DNA from: Daedaleopsis sinensis
Taxonomy: Eukaryota; Basidiomycota; Agaricomycetes; Polyporales; Polyporaceae
NCBI GenBank assembly: GCA_033807695.1
Contig: CM066309.1
Span: 2,170,001 to 2,234,000 of the forward strand
Length of the DNA stretch: 64,000 nucleotides
Direction of reading: 5' to 3'
This document shows positions 48,181 to 60,000 of this stretch, one piece after another. Position 1 is the stretch's first letter. Each line of letters begins with the position of its first letter. The notes below the pieces were generated by a model. It did no database searches and was not told where the DNA came from. It worked only from the letters and a program-made list of their open reading frames with translations. Both the position numbers and the translations under genes were made by a program.

Positions 48181-49168
48181 CTAATGCTTCTTCGTCTTCA
48201 CTCCGGTCTTGTTAGCGACGCGGAGCGTGGAGGTGATATCCTTCCCAAGCTGCCAGATGATGTAGCTCGGTACCACAAGCCAGAGTCTATGCACAAGACA
48301 TCGTGTGTCCGGAGCAGTCAGTCGCCCGCCAGCACAATCAGCCGGTGATGCATGAAAGTTAGTTTGTCAGCGAACTTCAGCGTTTGGCGCAGTATGGAAC
48401 AAAGCTCACCCGTTGGGGATAATCCAGTAGAGGAGGAGCGTCTGGAAATCGTTGTGGCCGACCGCGCAACCGCCGCAGTAGTACTCTTGCAGCCAGTAGA
48501 GTACCGTCTTGGAAAGCGTCATGATAGCGCTGGCAAATCCGAGAAGCGGCGCGGCGGGAGAGCCCGAGACATGTGCAAGGTAGAGGTAGGCAATGTTCAT
48601 GCAGTTTTCGACGATATTCAGGGCGGCTGAACCCGACGGGGTATTATTAGATTGTGTCAGCTCACGGCGGCGTCGGGAGTGTGCGCCTCGGGAGCGAGGG
48701 TACGTACATTGCGCATTGGTAAAGCCATCGCCCTCTTGGAACGCCTTCACGCCGTAGACCTGGATAGCAGAGGCACGCAGCGGTCAGTTGACTGCACCTA
48801 AAGTTGAGCTTCGACACTTGAGGAGGAGACGACGCACGTAATCCACTTCTTGATAGATTTCGTACGGCTTCCAGATCCAATGCAGGTCACCACCGACCAT
48901 AGAGCGCGGGCTGCGACAATTTTCCACGCGAATATCAGCGGTGTTCTCGAGGAAGCATCTTAGTGAACGGCGCAGAGACTCACCGCATGAAGCAGTATGC
49001 AGCATCCCAGAATATAACCGGCACCGTCAGCGCGAACCTGCAAGTGCGGGGCGTTCAGTAACGGCAAAGCTTGAATTTCCATGCCGCGTAGCGTAGCGTG
49101 GTATTGACGCGAGGGATTACAGCAGGGACGTACCAGAGAGAGACCAGTGCATGCGTCTTGATTGCCAT
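48181..49168 (-). CDS. Four-helix integral membrane protein (EXPERA/EBP-like layout), unknown function
   Basis: A minus-strand gene of about six exons from MAIKTHALVSLW (49168) to TGVKTKKH at 48181. The order of segments is FALTVPVILWDAAYCFMR; RPRSMVGGDLHWIWKPYEIYQEVDYVYG; the KAFQEGDGFTNAQ linker; ALNIVENCMNIAYLYLA; LLGFASAIMTLSKTVLYWLQEYYCGGCAVGHN; and LYWIIPNGLWLVVPSYIIW. Hydrophobic stretches alternate with conserved polar signatures (GGDLHWIWKPY, EYYCGGCAVGHND). I recall near-identical fungal proteins annotated only as hypothetical. The four-helix arrangement with W/Y and acidic residues resembles sterol-isomerase (EXPERA) folds, but this is a guess. The frame remains open 218 codons upstream of this start. 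Confidence 0.75.
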
Positions 49169-50431
49169 CTTCGCTCGCTGGACTGCTTGTCGTGCTATTC
49201 GACGCGCTAGCGGTTGAGGGGGATGAGGGCAGGGGGGAGCGATCGCTGGCAGGAGCAACGCACCGTGCGACGCGATCGCTGCCCGTTTCGATGCGGGGTA
49301 ACGCTTTCCCACGGCCGCATTATTTGCGCGGACATCCCCGACCTGCCCGGCCTTGTCCTCGTGCCTGCTGCTCACCTCCTCGTGGCCCTCCTCGACGTCC
49401 TCTGTGCTTGTGCTCCCTTCTCTCTCGTCCTGGTCTTCGTCGATCCTGCTGTGGTCTTCAGGGGGCACATGCTCAAGATAGTAGCCCCAGCCAGCCAGCC
49501 CGCCTTCGCTGTGGAATCCGCGTTTCCAGAGAAACTGTGGCTGGGCCTGGACGTGCTCTTGCGACTGCCGGCGGGCCTGCTCGAAGAGCGCGCTGTGTGC
49601 GGCGGAGAACATCATCGGCCGGTACATCGTGAATAGTCGTTGCGCGTCGTCTATGGGGTATGGGCTCTGAGAGCGTAGTGGGTATGCGGAGGTGAGTGAA
49701 TGTGGTCCATTGTGGAACGGGTCAAACAAAGATTGCGCGTAACACGAGGCCGGGCTGGAGTAAGCGGCGTGCACTACACGCCGCTTAGCTTTCATTGATA
49801 TGGCCTGGCAACGCTCTCCCACGTATGTGCGGAGAGCGGTCTGGCATCACTCAAAGCGCTCCCAATCCGCTTCTTCTTGCCATCGCCAATGCCATGGTCA
49901 GGTCGTTGTTACCTTCGTACCTTCTGGTACTTTCCTTGCTTTTTCTTGCAGTTCCTTCTTGCAATGCTCCTTCGTGTTTATGCACCGACCCATGCGCAAC
50001 ATGCGATTGGATAGTCCCGATGTCAAGACCCTGAGTGATGTGTTCTCTAACGTTGGGTAAGCGACGCTTCTTGTGACGTCCGATTGCTGTGTCAATAGCT
50101 AATATAATAGGATATCTGCAGGACGTCGACCGTTCAATATTCTGTGGAACAGTATTCATTCTGAGGGGCCAGCGCGGAGTGGCTCACCAGGTGTAGGCCT
50201 GAACCTGAGGCCTCTAAGGCTTGAAGGACCAACGCTGGAACATCTAGCATGGCTAACGCTTGCTTCGGCCCTTCGTTCCATCGAGCAGTGAGTTTCGTAA
50301 CGCGCAGTATGAGTGTAAAGAACCTTCGCAATATTCAGCAGGGTAGCATACATTAGCTAACGCACTATACGATCCATACGATTTCCATAACATGAACGAC
50401 AACAGGGCCGCCCTAGCAATCCTCAGAGGAC
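49169..50431. other. Upstream region with a long in-frame extension
   Basis: From 49822 to 49168 on the minus strand the frame of the membrane protein stays open. A segment beginning MYRPMMFSAAHSALFEQARR (about 49627) looks protein-like, then becomes acidic low complexity with possible gtgagc donors. It may be a true N-terminal extension, a separate small gene, or chance. 49830-50431 shows no supported gene. Confidence 0.4.
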
Positions 50432-51201
50432 CTATTGGGACTTTCCGTAGGATCCGCTGAATTTGAACTCGCCAGTCTCGGACCAACGCACAGTAACTTC
50501 CTTGCTGGTGATGAACAGGGCAGCGTACCTGATATTCACGACGCGAACAAGTCAGCCAAATGGCACGCATGGCTACCCCGATGTGGACTGTATAGAGAAC
50601 GCATGCGCACCTCACTTGGCCTTCGATGGGCCCAAGGCAGTTCTCGAACTCCTCGACACTGAACTTCTTCATCTTGAACGTCGGCGGCCCCCCGAGGTTC
50701 ATGAGCACCCCGAAGACCTCCGGGTCGGAGCAGATGCCGTCGTAGGACCACTTTGCCGAGCCCGTCTTGCACGAAGGCTTCCACTGCACACGACCGCACG
50801 AAAACATGCGTGAGTGTCCACAAAGCACAACCGACTCGGGGAGTGGTGGGTATATGCGCTGGACTCACCGACATCTGCTTCTTGATGCCGCTCACCGCAG
50901 CCTTCCGTAGCTTCTCCGCCGCCGCCTCGAGCTCCGCCTGGGACCTGGCCGGCTTCGCGGCAGCAGCAGCCCCTGCACCGCCCGCGAGCTGCAGCTCGAG
51001 GGAGCGCGCGTAGGACGCGAGGTCGACGAGCGACTTGCGGACGACGTCCTCGCTGCCGGAGATCGGGTACCCCTTGGGGTTCGCGAGGATGGAGTTGACG
51101 AGGGCGACGGTCGCGGCGTGCGCCGTGTTCCCGCGCGCCTTCTTGGCGGGAGGGGCGGTCTGCGGGCCCAGGGGCGTGTCGTCGGCCTTGTGCTTCATCA
51201 T
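50432..51201 (-). CDS. Conserved-looking protein of unknown function
   Basis: Three exons on the minus strand from MMKHKADDTPLGPQTAPP (51201) to the stop at 50432. Exon 1 ends ...GIKKQMS, exon 2 runs WKPSCKTGSAKWSYDGICSDP through PPTFKMKKFSVEEFENCLGPIEGQV, and exon 3 gives YAALFITSKEVTVRW and ETGEFKFSGSYGKSQ. Using the gtgcgc donor and the atcag acceptor makes the frames agree. The N-terminus is Ala/Lys-rich, with an ~80-residue helical segment (SEDVVRKSLVDLASYARSLELQL). The C-terminal half, rich in W/G/F, looks like a compact beta domain. No family recognised. A partial pseudogene copy lies at 55.8-56.3 kb. Confidence 0.75.
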
Positions 51202-52336
51202 CGTCGCGACGTCGAGAGGTCCTGCGGTACTGGAGGAGGATAGGGTATGGGCTGGAGTGGGGAGGGCTGCTGGAGGTGCAGTCGGACGGAGCCCTCCGCG
51301 TTGGGTCACGGTCGCGTACTGTCACAGTGGCGTCACCAACGGGCAATCACGCTTACCCTCTACTGCGTCTTGCTCCGGACCGCTGAGCGTCGAGCCTGAG
51401 CCTCTTTCTCCATCCCATGCGCTGCTGCGAGCGAAGACGCTATATTCGGTGCTTTGCTTCTGGACAAGCTGGACGCGGTGTCACGGCACCTTGCCTTCAA
51501 AAGCTACAAGGCTGATCAAGATCTCTGGGTTGAACGCGTTCAACGAAAGAACGTTCCGAGCGGATAAAAATGCTCTCTGAGGTCTGTGAGTACGTACGTT
51601 CTATGTGCTGCATGTCAGGTCTGTCTCACAACCAAGCATCGTTAGCCAGTCCAATGCCTTACGTGGACCAGTGCGCCGCCTTTCGGCGATTAGTGCCATG
51701 ACGAACTTGAAGTACAGGATACACGCGTCCTGTCCCATATTGAGGTTCAGGTGGATCCGCTCTTCAGTGCTGTCGACATGAAATCACATATATGCCACCC
51801 AGGTGAATTGCACTCAGCTGGAGAGACTCGGTCTGACCGAAGCGGAGCTCGTCATGGAGTTCAGTACCGGACTACGGAGGTCGCCGTGTGTGCTCGAGAG
51901 AATGCCAAGTACCTTCGGCGACATCACGCACCCGAATCGACCGGGCACACGCTTTGCTAGCGAAGAGGCGTAAATGGACTACTGGCCAGCGGTGGCGCGA
52001 ATGGGATCATTTTGAATATTTCTTGCATGTTGCACCGCGTCACACGAGAGAAACATGTGGATTTTGACCATGATGTGACCACGATGTAACTGCTCGTTAC
52101 AGAGTCGCCCAATGCCCCCGGTGTCACTTGAGCGACATCGGATATGGATTTGAAAACTACGGAAAGCAGCGTGGTCGTGCACACACATTGGCAATGGCAG
52201 GAGTACTAGCCAGCATCTATGGACCCAAGAGAACTACCATCGACCCGATTCCTGCAGTGGATATCAATTCCCTGCGATCAAGTCAGAAAAAGGAAGAAAA
52301 GCGGCGCTACTAGTAGAAATCCTGCACACCTGAATA
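51202..52336. other. Promoter and repeat relics
   Basis: Contains the promoter of the 50.4-kb gene (duplicated at 56.1 kb), a relic shared with 61.96-62.1 kb (exact 15-mer gatcaagatctctgg at 51513-51527, then atgctctctgaggtctgtgag near 51567), a protein-like remnant LDKLDAVSRHLAFKSYKADQ at about 51460-51520, and the shared 3' element at 52125-52250. Confidence 0.5.
52125..52250 (+). repeat. DUF5648-associated 3' element, copy A
   Basis: Plus strand: gagcgacatcggatatgg, cacattggcaatggcagg, agtactagccagcatctatg and cccaagagaactaccatc. It is located just past the 3' end of DUF5648 copy 2 and antisense to it. Confidence 0.7.
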
Positions 52337-52940
52337 CTACTGCGGGTTCACATACCCAGCGATTCCCTCATCGACATATCCCAGATTAGTGATCGCATTG
52401 TCCCTCTCCGGCGCACTGGTGGTATAGAAGTGGTTGGTGATAGCGGGACTGTACATCCTATAGAGGGGCACAGAACCGCAGAGGTCGCTCGGATACACAT
52501 AGGCCGTGATGCCATTGTCGGAGTAGCCCATGTTCTCCAGAAAGTTGTCACGCTCAGCTGTGTTCGTGGTGTAGAAGTGGTCCAAAATCGAAGCCGAGTA
52601 CATGCGGTACAGCGGGACCGTGTTCGGAGCCTGCGAAGGGAGGACGGAGGCGGCGTCGCCGTTGGAGGTGTAGCCGAGGTTACCGACTGCGTTTTCCATC
52701 TCAAGGAAATTAGTCGTGTAGAAGTGGTCCGTCGCGGCAGCGCTATAGGCACGGAGGAGGGCGACGGTCGGGTAACCGCATGTCTGCGCGGCGCGACGCT
52801 GCGGAGACCGAGTCAATGATAAAGCAGCGTGGAGTGCAGAGAAAGCTCACCTCTGTCTCGTTGTGCGAGGCGGCGGCGGGCATGGAATGCACTTGCATGG
52901 CCAAGATGGAAGCGAGAACGACTGAGGAGATGAATTTCAT
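52337..52940 (-). CDS. Secreted DUF5648-repeat protein, copy 2
   Basis: Exon 1 52940-52851 (signal peptide identical to copy 1, MKFISSVVLASILAMQVHSM...), a 52-nt GT-AG intron 52850-52799, and exon 2 52798-52337. The mature protein begins RRAAQTCGYPTVALLRAYS and has three DHFYTTN-type repeats: AATDHFYTTNFLEME, SILDHFYTTNTAERD and AITNHFYTTSAPERD. Each is followed by a GY.(S/D)(N/E)G strand, and it ends AGYVNPQ. It is predicted to be extracellular. The promoter with TATA (cttttatatgcac on the plus strand near 53030) and the leader match copy 1. Close similarity, including the intron, indicates recent duplication. Confidence 0.88.
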
Positions 52941-54247
52941 GGCGAAGATAATCGGAGTGGTTCAACGGCAGTGACTGAGTACTGAGTGGTTGCTCACTGA
53001 GCTGGCGGTGAAGGTCGCGTCTTCACGTCTTTTATATGCACTTGCCCAAGAGGTTGTCTTCTAAACTACACTCCGATATTCGCGAACAATTTGCAACTGG
53101 CTGTATTGACAAGTCAGCCAATAGTATACGGTCGGGGCAGCCTGGTTAGTCACTCGACGGCCGAGCAATCTCCCTGAATCGAACGGATGAAGGGAACGAC
53201 ATCACTGACTTTCATTCGCATGTCGTACTTCCAGGCTGCTGTGATCACATGTGGGCGTGAGCCCATTTGAAATGAAGGAATATATCTTTAGACTCTGAGC
53301 CAGTGTGATATGAATTTAATACATAACATACCTTTGGGCTTGGACTCTCCGATACTAGTCGGAACAGAGGATTTCACAGCGTGCTTCATGTCGACCACAT
53401 TGAAGGGCTTGCGCTGTGGTTGCTTGGAACTCCTGTCGTACATAGGCAGTGGAGATATTGGCCCGCGGTGATCGGAGGTCGACTACAGTCGAAGGTGTGT
53501 CTTGAAGAGATCACCGACTCCAGTTTTGATCAAGTTCAATTCAACACCTGACCGCGTCAAAGCATTTCGTATAACATAGAGTGAGTGGTACAGCGTATTA
53601 CCTGGGGATTGAGGGCTGGCGACAGCTGAGTTAGAATATGTTGTTTCTCTAAAGCAATCCGGAAGCATACGCTGCTGAGGGCTGTGAGCTTTACTAGTCG
53701 ATGTGGATAGATGGACCGAAGTTTGACATCGGACACAGATCGGAGACGGTGCCATCGGAAGACTGTGCGCCGCCGATCTATATATATGTCAAAAAACACA
53801 CGGCTTACGCGTCACTGTTGCTCGATGGTCGATAAAGCTGGAGATTGTTCAGTGCGGTACCGGAGAAGGATAGTGTAAAGGAGTGTATAGGCTGCAGTTG
53901 GGAGGGCTGCAGTACTGGGGGCTGCCAGCCTGTCGCGAGGAAAGTGCGACGAGCGCGTTCGTCCGTGAGCTCCTTGTGCGCTATACGGTACCCGATGTGC
54001 GAGGATCGTACGCCGCTGGCGTGCTCATGCCCAGTGTCGAACCTGTTGAACTTGAACTTGAAGAACGTTCCGATCAGCTGCAGACAGAAATGCTCTCTGA
54101 GGTCTGTGGGTTGCACACCAGAGCTAATGCTAATGACCGGTGACCAATTGAGTGACATAGGATACGAATATGGAAACTACGGAAAGCAACGCCCACGCGC
54201 ACTTCCAACTTGCATTCTTCTTCCATCAACTTCCTTGTACCGGACAT
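52941..54247. other. Spacer between DUF5648 copies 2 and 3
   Basis: Holds the promoter of copy 2 and, at 54060-54200, the 3' element of copy 3. Short protein-like frames at 53480-53800 (minus) and 53845-54160 (both strands) could not be assembled into a gene and are probably relics. Confidence 0.45.
54060..54200 (+). repeat. DUF5648-associated 3' element, copy B
   Basis: Plus strand: atgctctctgaggtctgtgg, then gacataggatacgaatatgg and aaactacggaaagcaacg. Its tail is less well preserved. It is antisense to and just downstream of DUF5648 copy 3. Confidence 0.7.
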
Positions 54248-54941
54248 TTACTCCCTCAGGCTACGACTGAGAAATATAACTGAGCGAAAGAAATAAGAGA
54301 GGCACTGGAAACCCGGCATACCTTGGTACCACTGCGGGAACACGTACGCAGCAATTCCCTCGTAAACATATTGCAGATGCGTGATTGCGTTGTCCTTCTC
54401 TGACGCGCTTGTGGTGTAGAAGTGGTCGGTGATACGGGGATTGTACATCCTATAGAGGGGCACAGAGCCACAGATATTGCTCATATACACGTATGCCGTG
54501 ATGCCTTCGTCGACGTTGTAAGCCCCTTTCAAGGCATTGTCACGCTCGGCTGCATTGGTGGTGTAGAGGTGGTCCAAAGCCGAAGGCGAGTACAGGTGAT
54601 ACATCGGTGTCGTGTACATAGCCTGCTGAGGGAAGACAAAGGCGGCGTCGCCCTCGGAGTCGTAGCCGAGGCTGGCGACTGCGTGTTCCATCTCAAGGTA
54701 ATTGGTCGTGTAGAAGTGGCTGGTCGCGGTAGGGTTGTAGGCACGGAGGAGGGCAACTGGAACGGTCGGATCCCCGCATGTTTGCTCGGCAACATGCTGC
54801 GGAAGCAGAGTCAATGATGAAGCAACACAGAGTGCGGAGAAAGCTCACCTCTGTCGAGTTACTACCGTGCGGGGCGGCGGGCATAGAATGCACTTGCAAG
54901 GCCAAGAAGGACGCGAGAACGACTGAGGAGATGAATTTCAT
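54248..54941 (-). CDS. Secreted DUF5648-repeat protein, copy 3
   Basis: Exon 1 from 54941 encodes MKFISSVVLASFLALQVHSMPAAPHGSNSTE-type signal sequence. The intron has the same gtgagc donor and ccgcag acceptor as copy 2. Exon 2 begins HVAEQTCGDPTVPVALLRAYN and has repeats TATSHFYTTNYLEME, SALDHLYTTNAAERD and RITDHFYTTSASEKD, then EGIAAYVFPQ. Unlike the others, there is no stop after the terminal FPQ; the frame runs on for about two dozen residues (WYQGMPGFQCLSYFF...) to 54248. It is more diverged than copies 1 and 2. The gene appears intact and secreted. Confidence 0.82.
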
Positions 54942-57060
54942 GGCGCTGACAGTCCGAGGGGTTTAACGGCCGTGACTGAGTGGTTGCTCGCTGGGCTCGC
55001 GATGAAGAGTGCATCTCCCCACGAGTTATCTTTTATATGTACTCGCCCAAGAGGTTGTCGTCTAAACCACACGAAACCGTCTCCGACGCCGGCGAACGAT
55101 CTGTAATTGGCTGTAGGTAGCGCCTGAGAACTTGGCAGTTAGCCAACTTCATTTGGTCGAGACAGGGTTAATTAGTCACTGACGGTCGAGCAACCTCCCT
55201 GCTTCGAGAGGCGAAGAGAACATCACTGAACGTCATTCGCAAGTTATGCAATCCGGGATACTGTAACTACATTGGGCCTTGAAAACCTTCTTAACATTAT
55301 TGAAAGATTATGCGAGCTCACCTTATTTCGTCCGTTTGCGTAGCATTATTTGGTAAGTAGGGGGATCGCATCTTTCGGGAGTAAGTCTTTGAGTCAGTGC
55401 ATGATATGTGTTTGTAGGCACAACATACTTTCGAGTTTAGACTCTCCCGGGATACTAGTCGGAACAGAAGAGTTCACACATGTGGAGCAGCCTAAGGGCT
55501 TGCACCGTTGTCACTTGGAAGTCCTGTTGTACGTGAAGAGATTGGCCTGTTCTAGTCTTGAACTGGCTAAAGCCCAGTCGAGAATGCAGTTTCAGCGCTG
55601 GAATGACCGTCAGCTTTGGCGATGCCCTGCTAATCAGTAATATATACTGTCACAGCACGTCAGACAACTTATATCCAAGAGGAGGTGCCCGCGTGATCAC
55701 CCGCACTGAGCCGTCCGACTGACCGCCACCGATCTCGTGAGCATTAATATTGTACGGATGCCAGAACGTACGTACGTATCCTTGAGTGTCGCCGGTCAGC
55801 ACTCGCTTCCCGAGGTTCATTAATACATCGAACAGAGCGGGTACAACGAATACGGCGGCAGCAGCGACGGCGGCGGCTGGCAGCCTTCAAGTTGCTCGGC
55901 CCGGCACTATGCCACCCGCGAGCTGCAGCTCAAGGAAGCGCGAGTACAACGTGAGGCCAACGAGCGACTTGCGGAACCACGTCCTCGCTGCCAGAGATCG
56001 GGTGTCCCTTGGGGTTCGCGAGGAAGGAGTGGACGAGAGTGACGGCCCGAGTTAAGGCATGCCGCACGCTTCTTGCCCGAGGGGGCGGTCTGCAGGCCTA
56101 GAAGCGTGTAGTCAGCCTTGTGCTTCATCATCGCCGCAGAGTCGAGGGGTCCTGCGGTACCGGAGGAAGGGTATATATGGGCTGGAGTTGGGAGGGCTGC
56201 TGGACTCGGAGGAGCGTTCCACGCATTCCGTCACAGTCGCGTATTTGTCACAGTGGCGTCAGCATGACAATCACGCTTGCACGTGTCAGGCTGAGCCTCT
56301 TTCCTCCGAGTCCTCATCATCCTACTTGGTAGGTGATCGCGATGCTTCGCACGCTAGGTCCGATTCCACAGTAAGGAAACAACTAGCATGCATACGTAGA
56401 GCCCTCCGGGCGGTCCTGGACACGATTCGGACTGGTACGCTTTGCAGTTTATTAGCGGTAAAATTATGATCCTAGCCCAAATCTTGTATCTCCTAGGCAG
56501 ACGAGTCAATGTACAGGATCCCTTATTGAATGGGGGGGAGAACTGTCTCTACTAACGCCGCTCAAATCCTACCTTCGAGGTTTACAGATTATGTATGAGA
56601 TGACCAACCTTTCTAAAGTGCGGCTGTCTGGATGTACCTCTACAATGACATACATATTTTATTAATTCACATTTACTAGCACCGTAAGTCGTTGTACTAG
56701 TCACTTGTAGGCTCAGTCTGAGATTCGTATGAGCCTGACTCGTCGGAGGGCGCCGCACCTCGGGCAGGCTCCGCCAGCCCTCGCCCAGCGGCGCCGAACA
56801 TCTTCCATGTATGGGCTCATTATAGTGCTCTGGCAGTTTCTAGTGTACATGTACTCACCGCTGGTTCAACATTCAACGTTCAACGGTCAACAGGGAGTTC
56901 CAGCAACCTACATCTGGAGGTGCCAGGGGTCGCGGTGCCAAATGTCACGTGAAACGGACTCCTTTCTGGCTTCAAGAACGGAGGAGAACGGGATGCACAT
57001 AGGATAAACCCGGGTGCCAGGAAATTCACGTGACGCATGCGAGCCACGACAAGAAGAAGA
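54942..57060. other. Gene-free region with a pseudogene
   Basis: Contains the promoter of DUF5648 copy 3, the pseudogene at 55800-56300, and from 56480 AT-richer DNA with no gene. A degenerate ttcaac array lies at 56868-56893. Confidence 0.5.
55800..56300 (-). pseudogene. Truncated copy of the 50.4-51.2 kb gene with its promoter
   Basis: On the minus strand the copy begins MMKHKADYTLLGLQTAP like the intact gene, keeps its upstream block (cctgcggtac, gggctggag, gggagggctgctgga, gtcacagtggcgtca), and keeps the segment equivalent to the 3' side (cccgaggttcatta). The frame is broken after about 20 codons, a stretch of exon 1 is lost, and exon 3 is missing. Confidence 0.8.
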
Positions 57061-60000
57061 CCGATTCTTGGGGATGGGCAAGCCGCCCAGGAGATATGTG
57101 CCAGCGTCTGACTAGGCGCTTGAATTTAGTTTGTTAATCTACTTTGCACGTGATATTATCTTTGGCCTGCAAATCTAAGCGAGGCAACGCGATCGAGGTG
57201 CTCGACGCGATCGAGATTTCTTTTAAACTCCGTGTACGCGTCCAAGGATATACGACGGTATGCATGCAACGGCGTACCAGAACAGCGAAGGGAATGTGAC
57301 TACAGGTGTTTTGAATATTCCTGGTAAGTAATAAGCATAATGCGAGAACCAAATGTCCGAAATTACGTTGAGAGCATGCTTCTATTGACACTTCATTGAT
57401 CATCACCAGCCTGTGCGCCCCCCCTTCCCACCTCTCTCTCCGCCTCCATCCCTCACTCAAGACCATCCTCCTCCTCACTGTACTCCCTCAGCTCCTCAAG
57501 CAACTCCGGCTCCGGCACTTGGAGGCACCTGTTGACCAACTCCTGCGGAGTTCCAGCAGGAGGGGCTGCATTGTACCGGTGTACGGCGGCCACAAGGGCA
57601 GCCAACTTGAGCTCCTTGGTAAGCACATCCTTCTTCATCGGCACTTTGTTGTTGCCCTGCGATGGCTTGTCGACGAACTCGCGATGCCATTCGAGCTGCT
57701 TATTCAGCACCGCAACGGTTGTTTTGCTCCAGGTCAGCGCCGCGACATTCAAGATCGGGATTACACGGGCAAGATCGTCGAGGCGGGCGCTCGTCCTCGT
57801 GCTCTTGGCCTCCCTCTCCAGCCTTCTCCTCTGCGCAGCTCGCTGGTCTTCTTCCGCAATGGTACGTCTCCGCTTTCTTTCCAAGCCGCTCGCATCAATC
57901 TCACGGGCCTTCTTACGCAGGAAAGCCTGGTCCAATGGGGAGTCCAGGGCCGTGGTGATGTAAGTTGAAGTGTCATTCCGTCGGTACATCACCTTCGAGT
58001 TGTACTGATGAAGGGACATATTAGGAGCTCCTCGGTAGTCCACTCGCAGGCTGCCCAGAGCCCCCTCGTTGGCGTCGTTCGTTGGGGGCATCCACGCGCG
58101 TGCACGATGTTCATCCTGGAGGTCGGCAACTGCGCTGCCCGATGCGAAGCCGGTAGTGAACCGTTCCCAGGTTGCAAGTGCGCCAGTGAAAAAGGCGACG
58201 AGTGCCCCGCGAAGATGAGGTAAGCCTGGCGTGAGGTTCTTGACAGCGTAAATGACCTCTGGCTTCTTCCAGGGCGCACCGTCCATCGCTCCGAGCTCGT
58301 GCGAGGCAGCAGGATCTAGGATCAAGTCCAGATCAGCAATGATGCGTCGCATGAACTCCTTGAGCTGGTCATGGAAGTTGCCGAGGTCGAGATGGTTGGT
58401 AGACAGTTCTTCTGAGCCACGTATGTGACGCATGTAGGGATGGCTCACAGCTTGAGCATACAGGGCTAGAACACAGAGCTCGGTGATCGTGGGATTGTCA
58501 TGAAGCGCCTTGTAAACGTTCTGCTCGAGGTGGTTAAATTTGCCGCTGTCCTTCTTCTCCTGAAGATGTTCAAAGTAGCGTCGGTATAGAGGTAGGTGGA
58601 GGATCAGTGCGCTTGCAGCCTCGCAGTACGACTGATATCTTGTGTTGCTAGTATCTGGAAATGTGATTTGAAACCCGAGCTCGTTCTCGAAGAACAACCG
58701 GTATGAGTCCTGTTGTCCTTTCTTATCGTCCTTGTGACGAAGCACGGCACCTGAGAGCTCGGCGCACTTGACTCCACCTCCGCGTGACCGCTCGAATGCA
58801 CGATTACGGGCGGCTGAGCTACCGCCCTCGGCCGCAGCCTCATTGTCCCTGTTCATGAGAACAACAGGTGGTTCGGCCCCTGAGGCTGCCCAGTATGCGG
58901 TCATAGATGTGTTCCCTCCCTTGACGGAGTTGAGTTCTTTGTGCATGCAGCACCCAGCATGCACGAAGAGATCTACGATCTTGCGTTCCGAATCCGGTAG
59001 TGCCTGAAAGGCTGCTTCGCCGAGGGAGTGGGCAACGGCGGCTCTGATCTGGATGTTCTCGGCTGCCAGCTGCTCTGGAGAGAGGCTGCCCCACGCATCT
59101 GGACCCCCGAGCCGTTCAATTGCACTTGCGGTTTCCTGGGAGAGTAGCGGCAAGAGGGATTCCTCGGGAGCTGCGGAGAGTGCTTCTTCACCGCGCACAT
59201 GCCGGTCACAGAGTTGTTTCCATTCCGCGAATATGCGAGCGAGCTTCTTCTGGTCTTCGGCGTGGTCTGTGAGGATACCCGATACCTTAGAAGGAAACTC
59301 GTTCGTGCTGATAGGGTCGGCTCGGCCGCGAGGACTGTCGTTGTATATGGTATAGAAGTCGTCAACGACATCCTTCCATCCTTGCAGCTGCGCGACACTC
59401 GTGTGGTTGGCCGCTGACTGAATCCCAAGGAATCGTCGACTGTGCTCATCTCCATTGTGGAGGTACGCATGCCTGGAGTCGTAGTTGACATGTTTGTGTG
59501 ATGTACCGTCGCTGCTGATGGTCATGCCTGTTGTCACGGTGCCGGTGAGTTCCATTGTCCAACACGACGGATACCAGGATGGGCACTGACTATCCGATGC
59601 ATGAATCTCCTCTACAATCTGCATGGCTGCAGCGACTCCACCCTCACGTACGAAGCGCCCGACGGAGCGTGCACTGAGCTCACCGCAGATGTTCGTTCCT
59701 GTGGCTTGGGCAACGGCTGAGATCGCTCCTTTGACATGCGAGACCTTGAGTCCAAGCTCGACCAGGTCACGGACAAGGGCGCGGACATTATCAGGTACAA
59801 TACCATCCTCTTTGAGCACCAATGTGTTGTCCGTGCGTGTCTGCTCTTCGGCCGCGTGGGCTGCCTTGTCCGCTGCACGTGCCTTCTGATCAGCAAAGCG
59901 GCTCGCTCTCATGCGCAGAGCTTTGTTCTCATTCCGGAGAGCGTGAATGCGCGTGCGGAGGTGAGTGGAGCTTTGGGTAGCTTCATCTAACTGGCATCTG

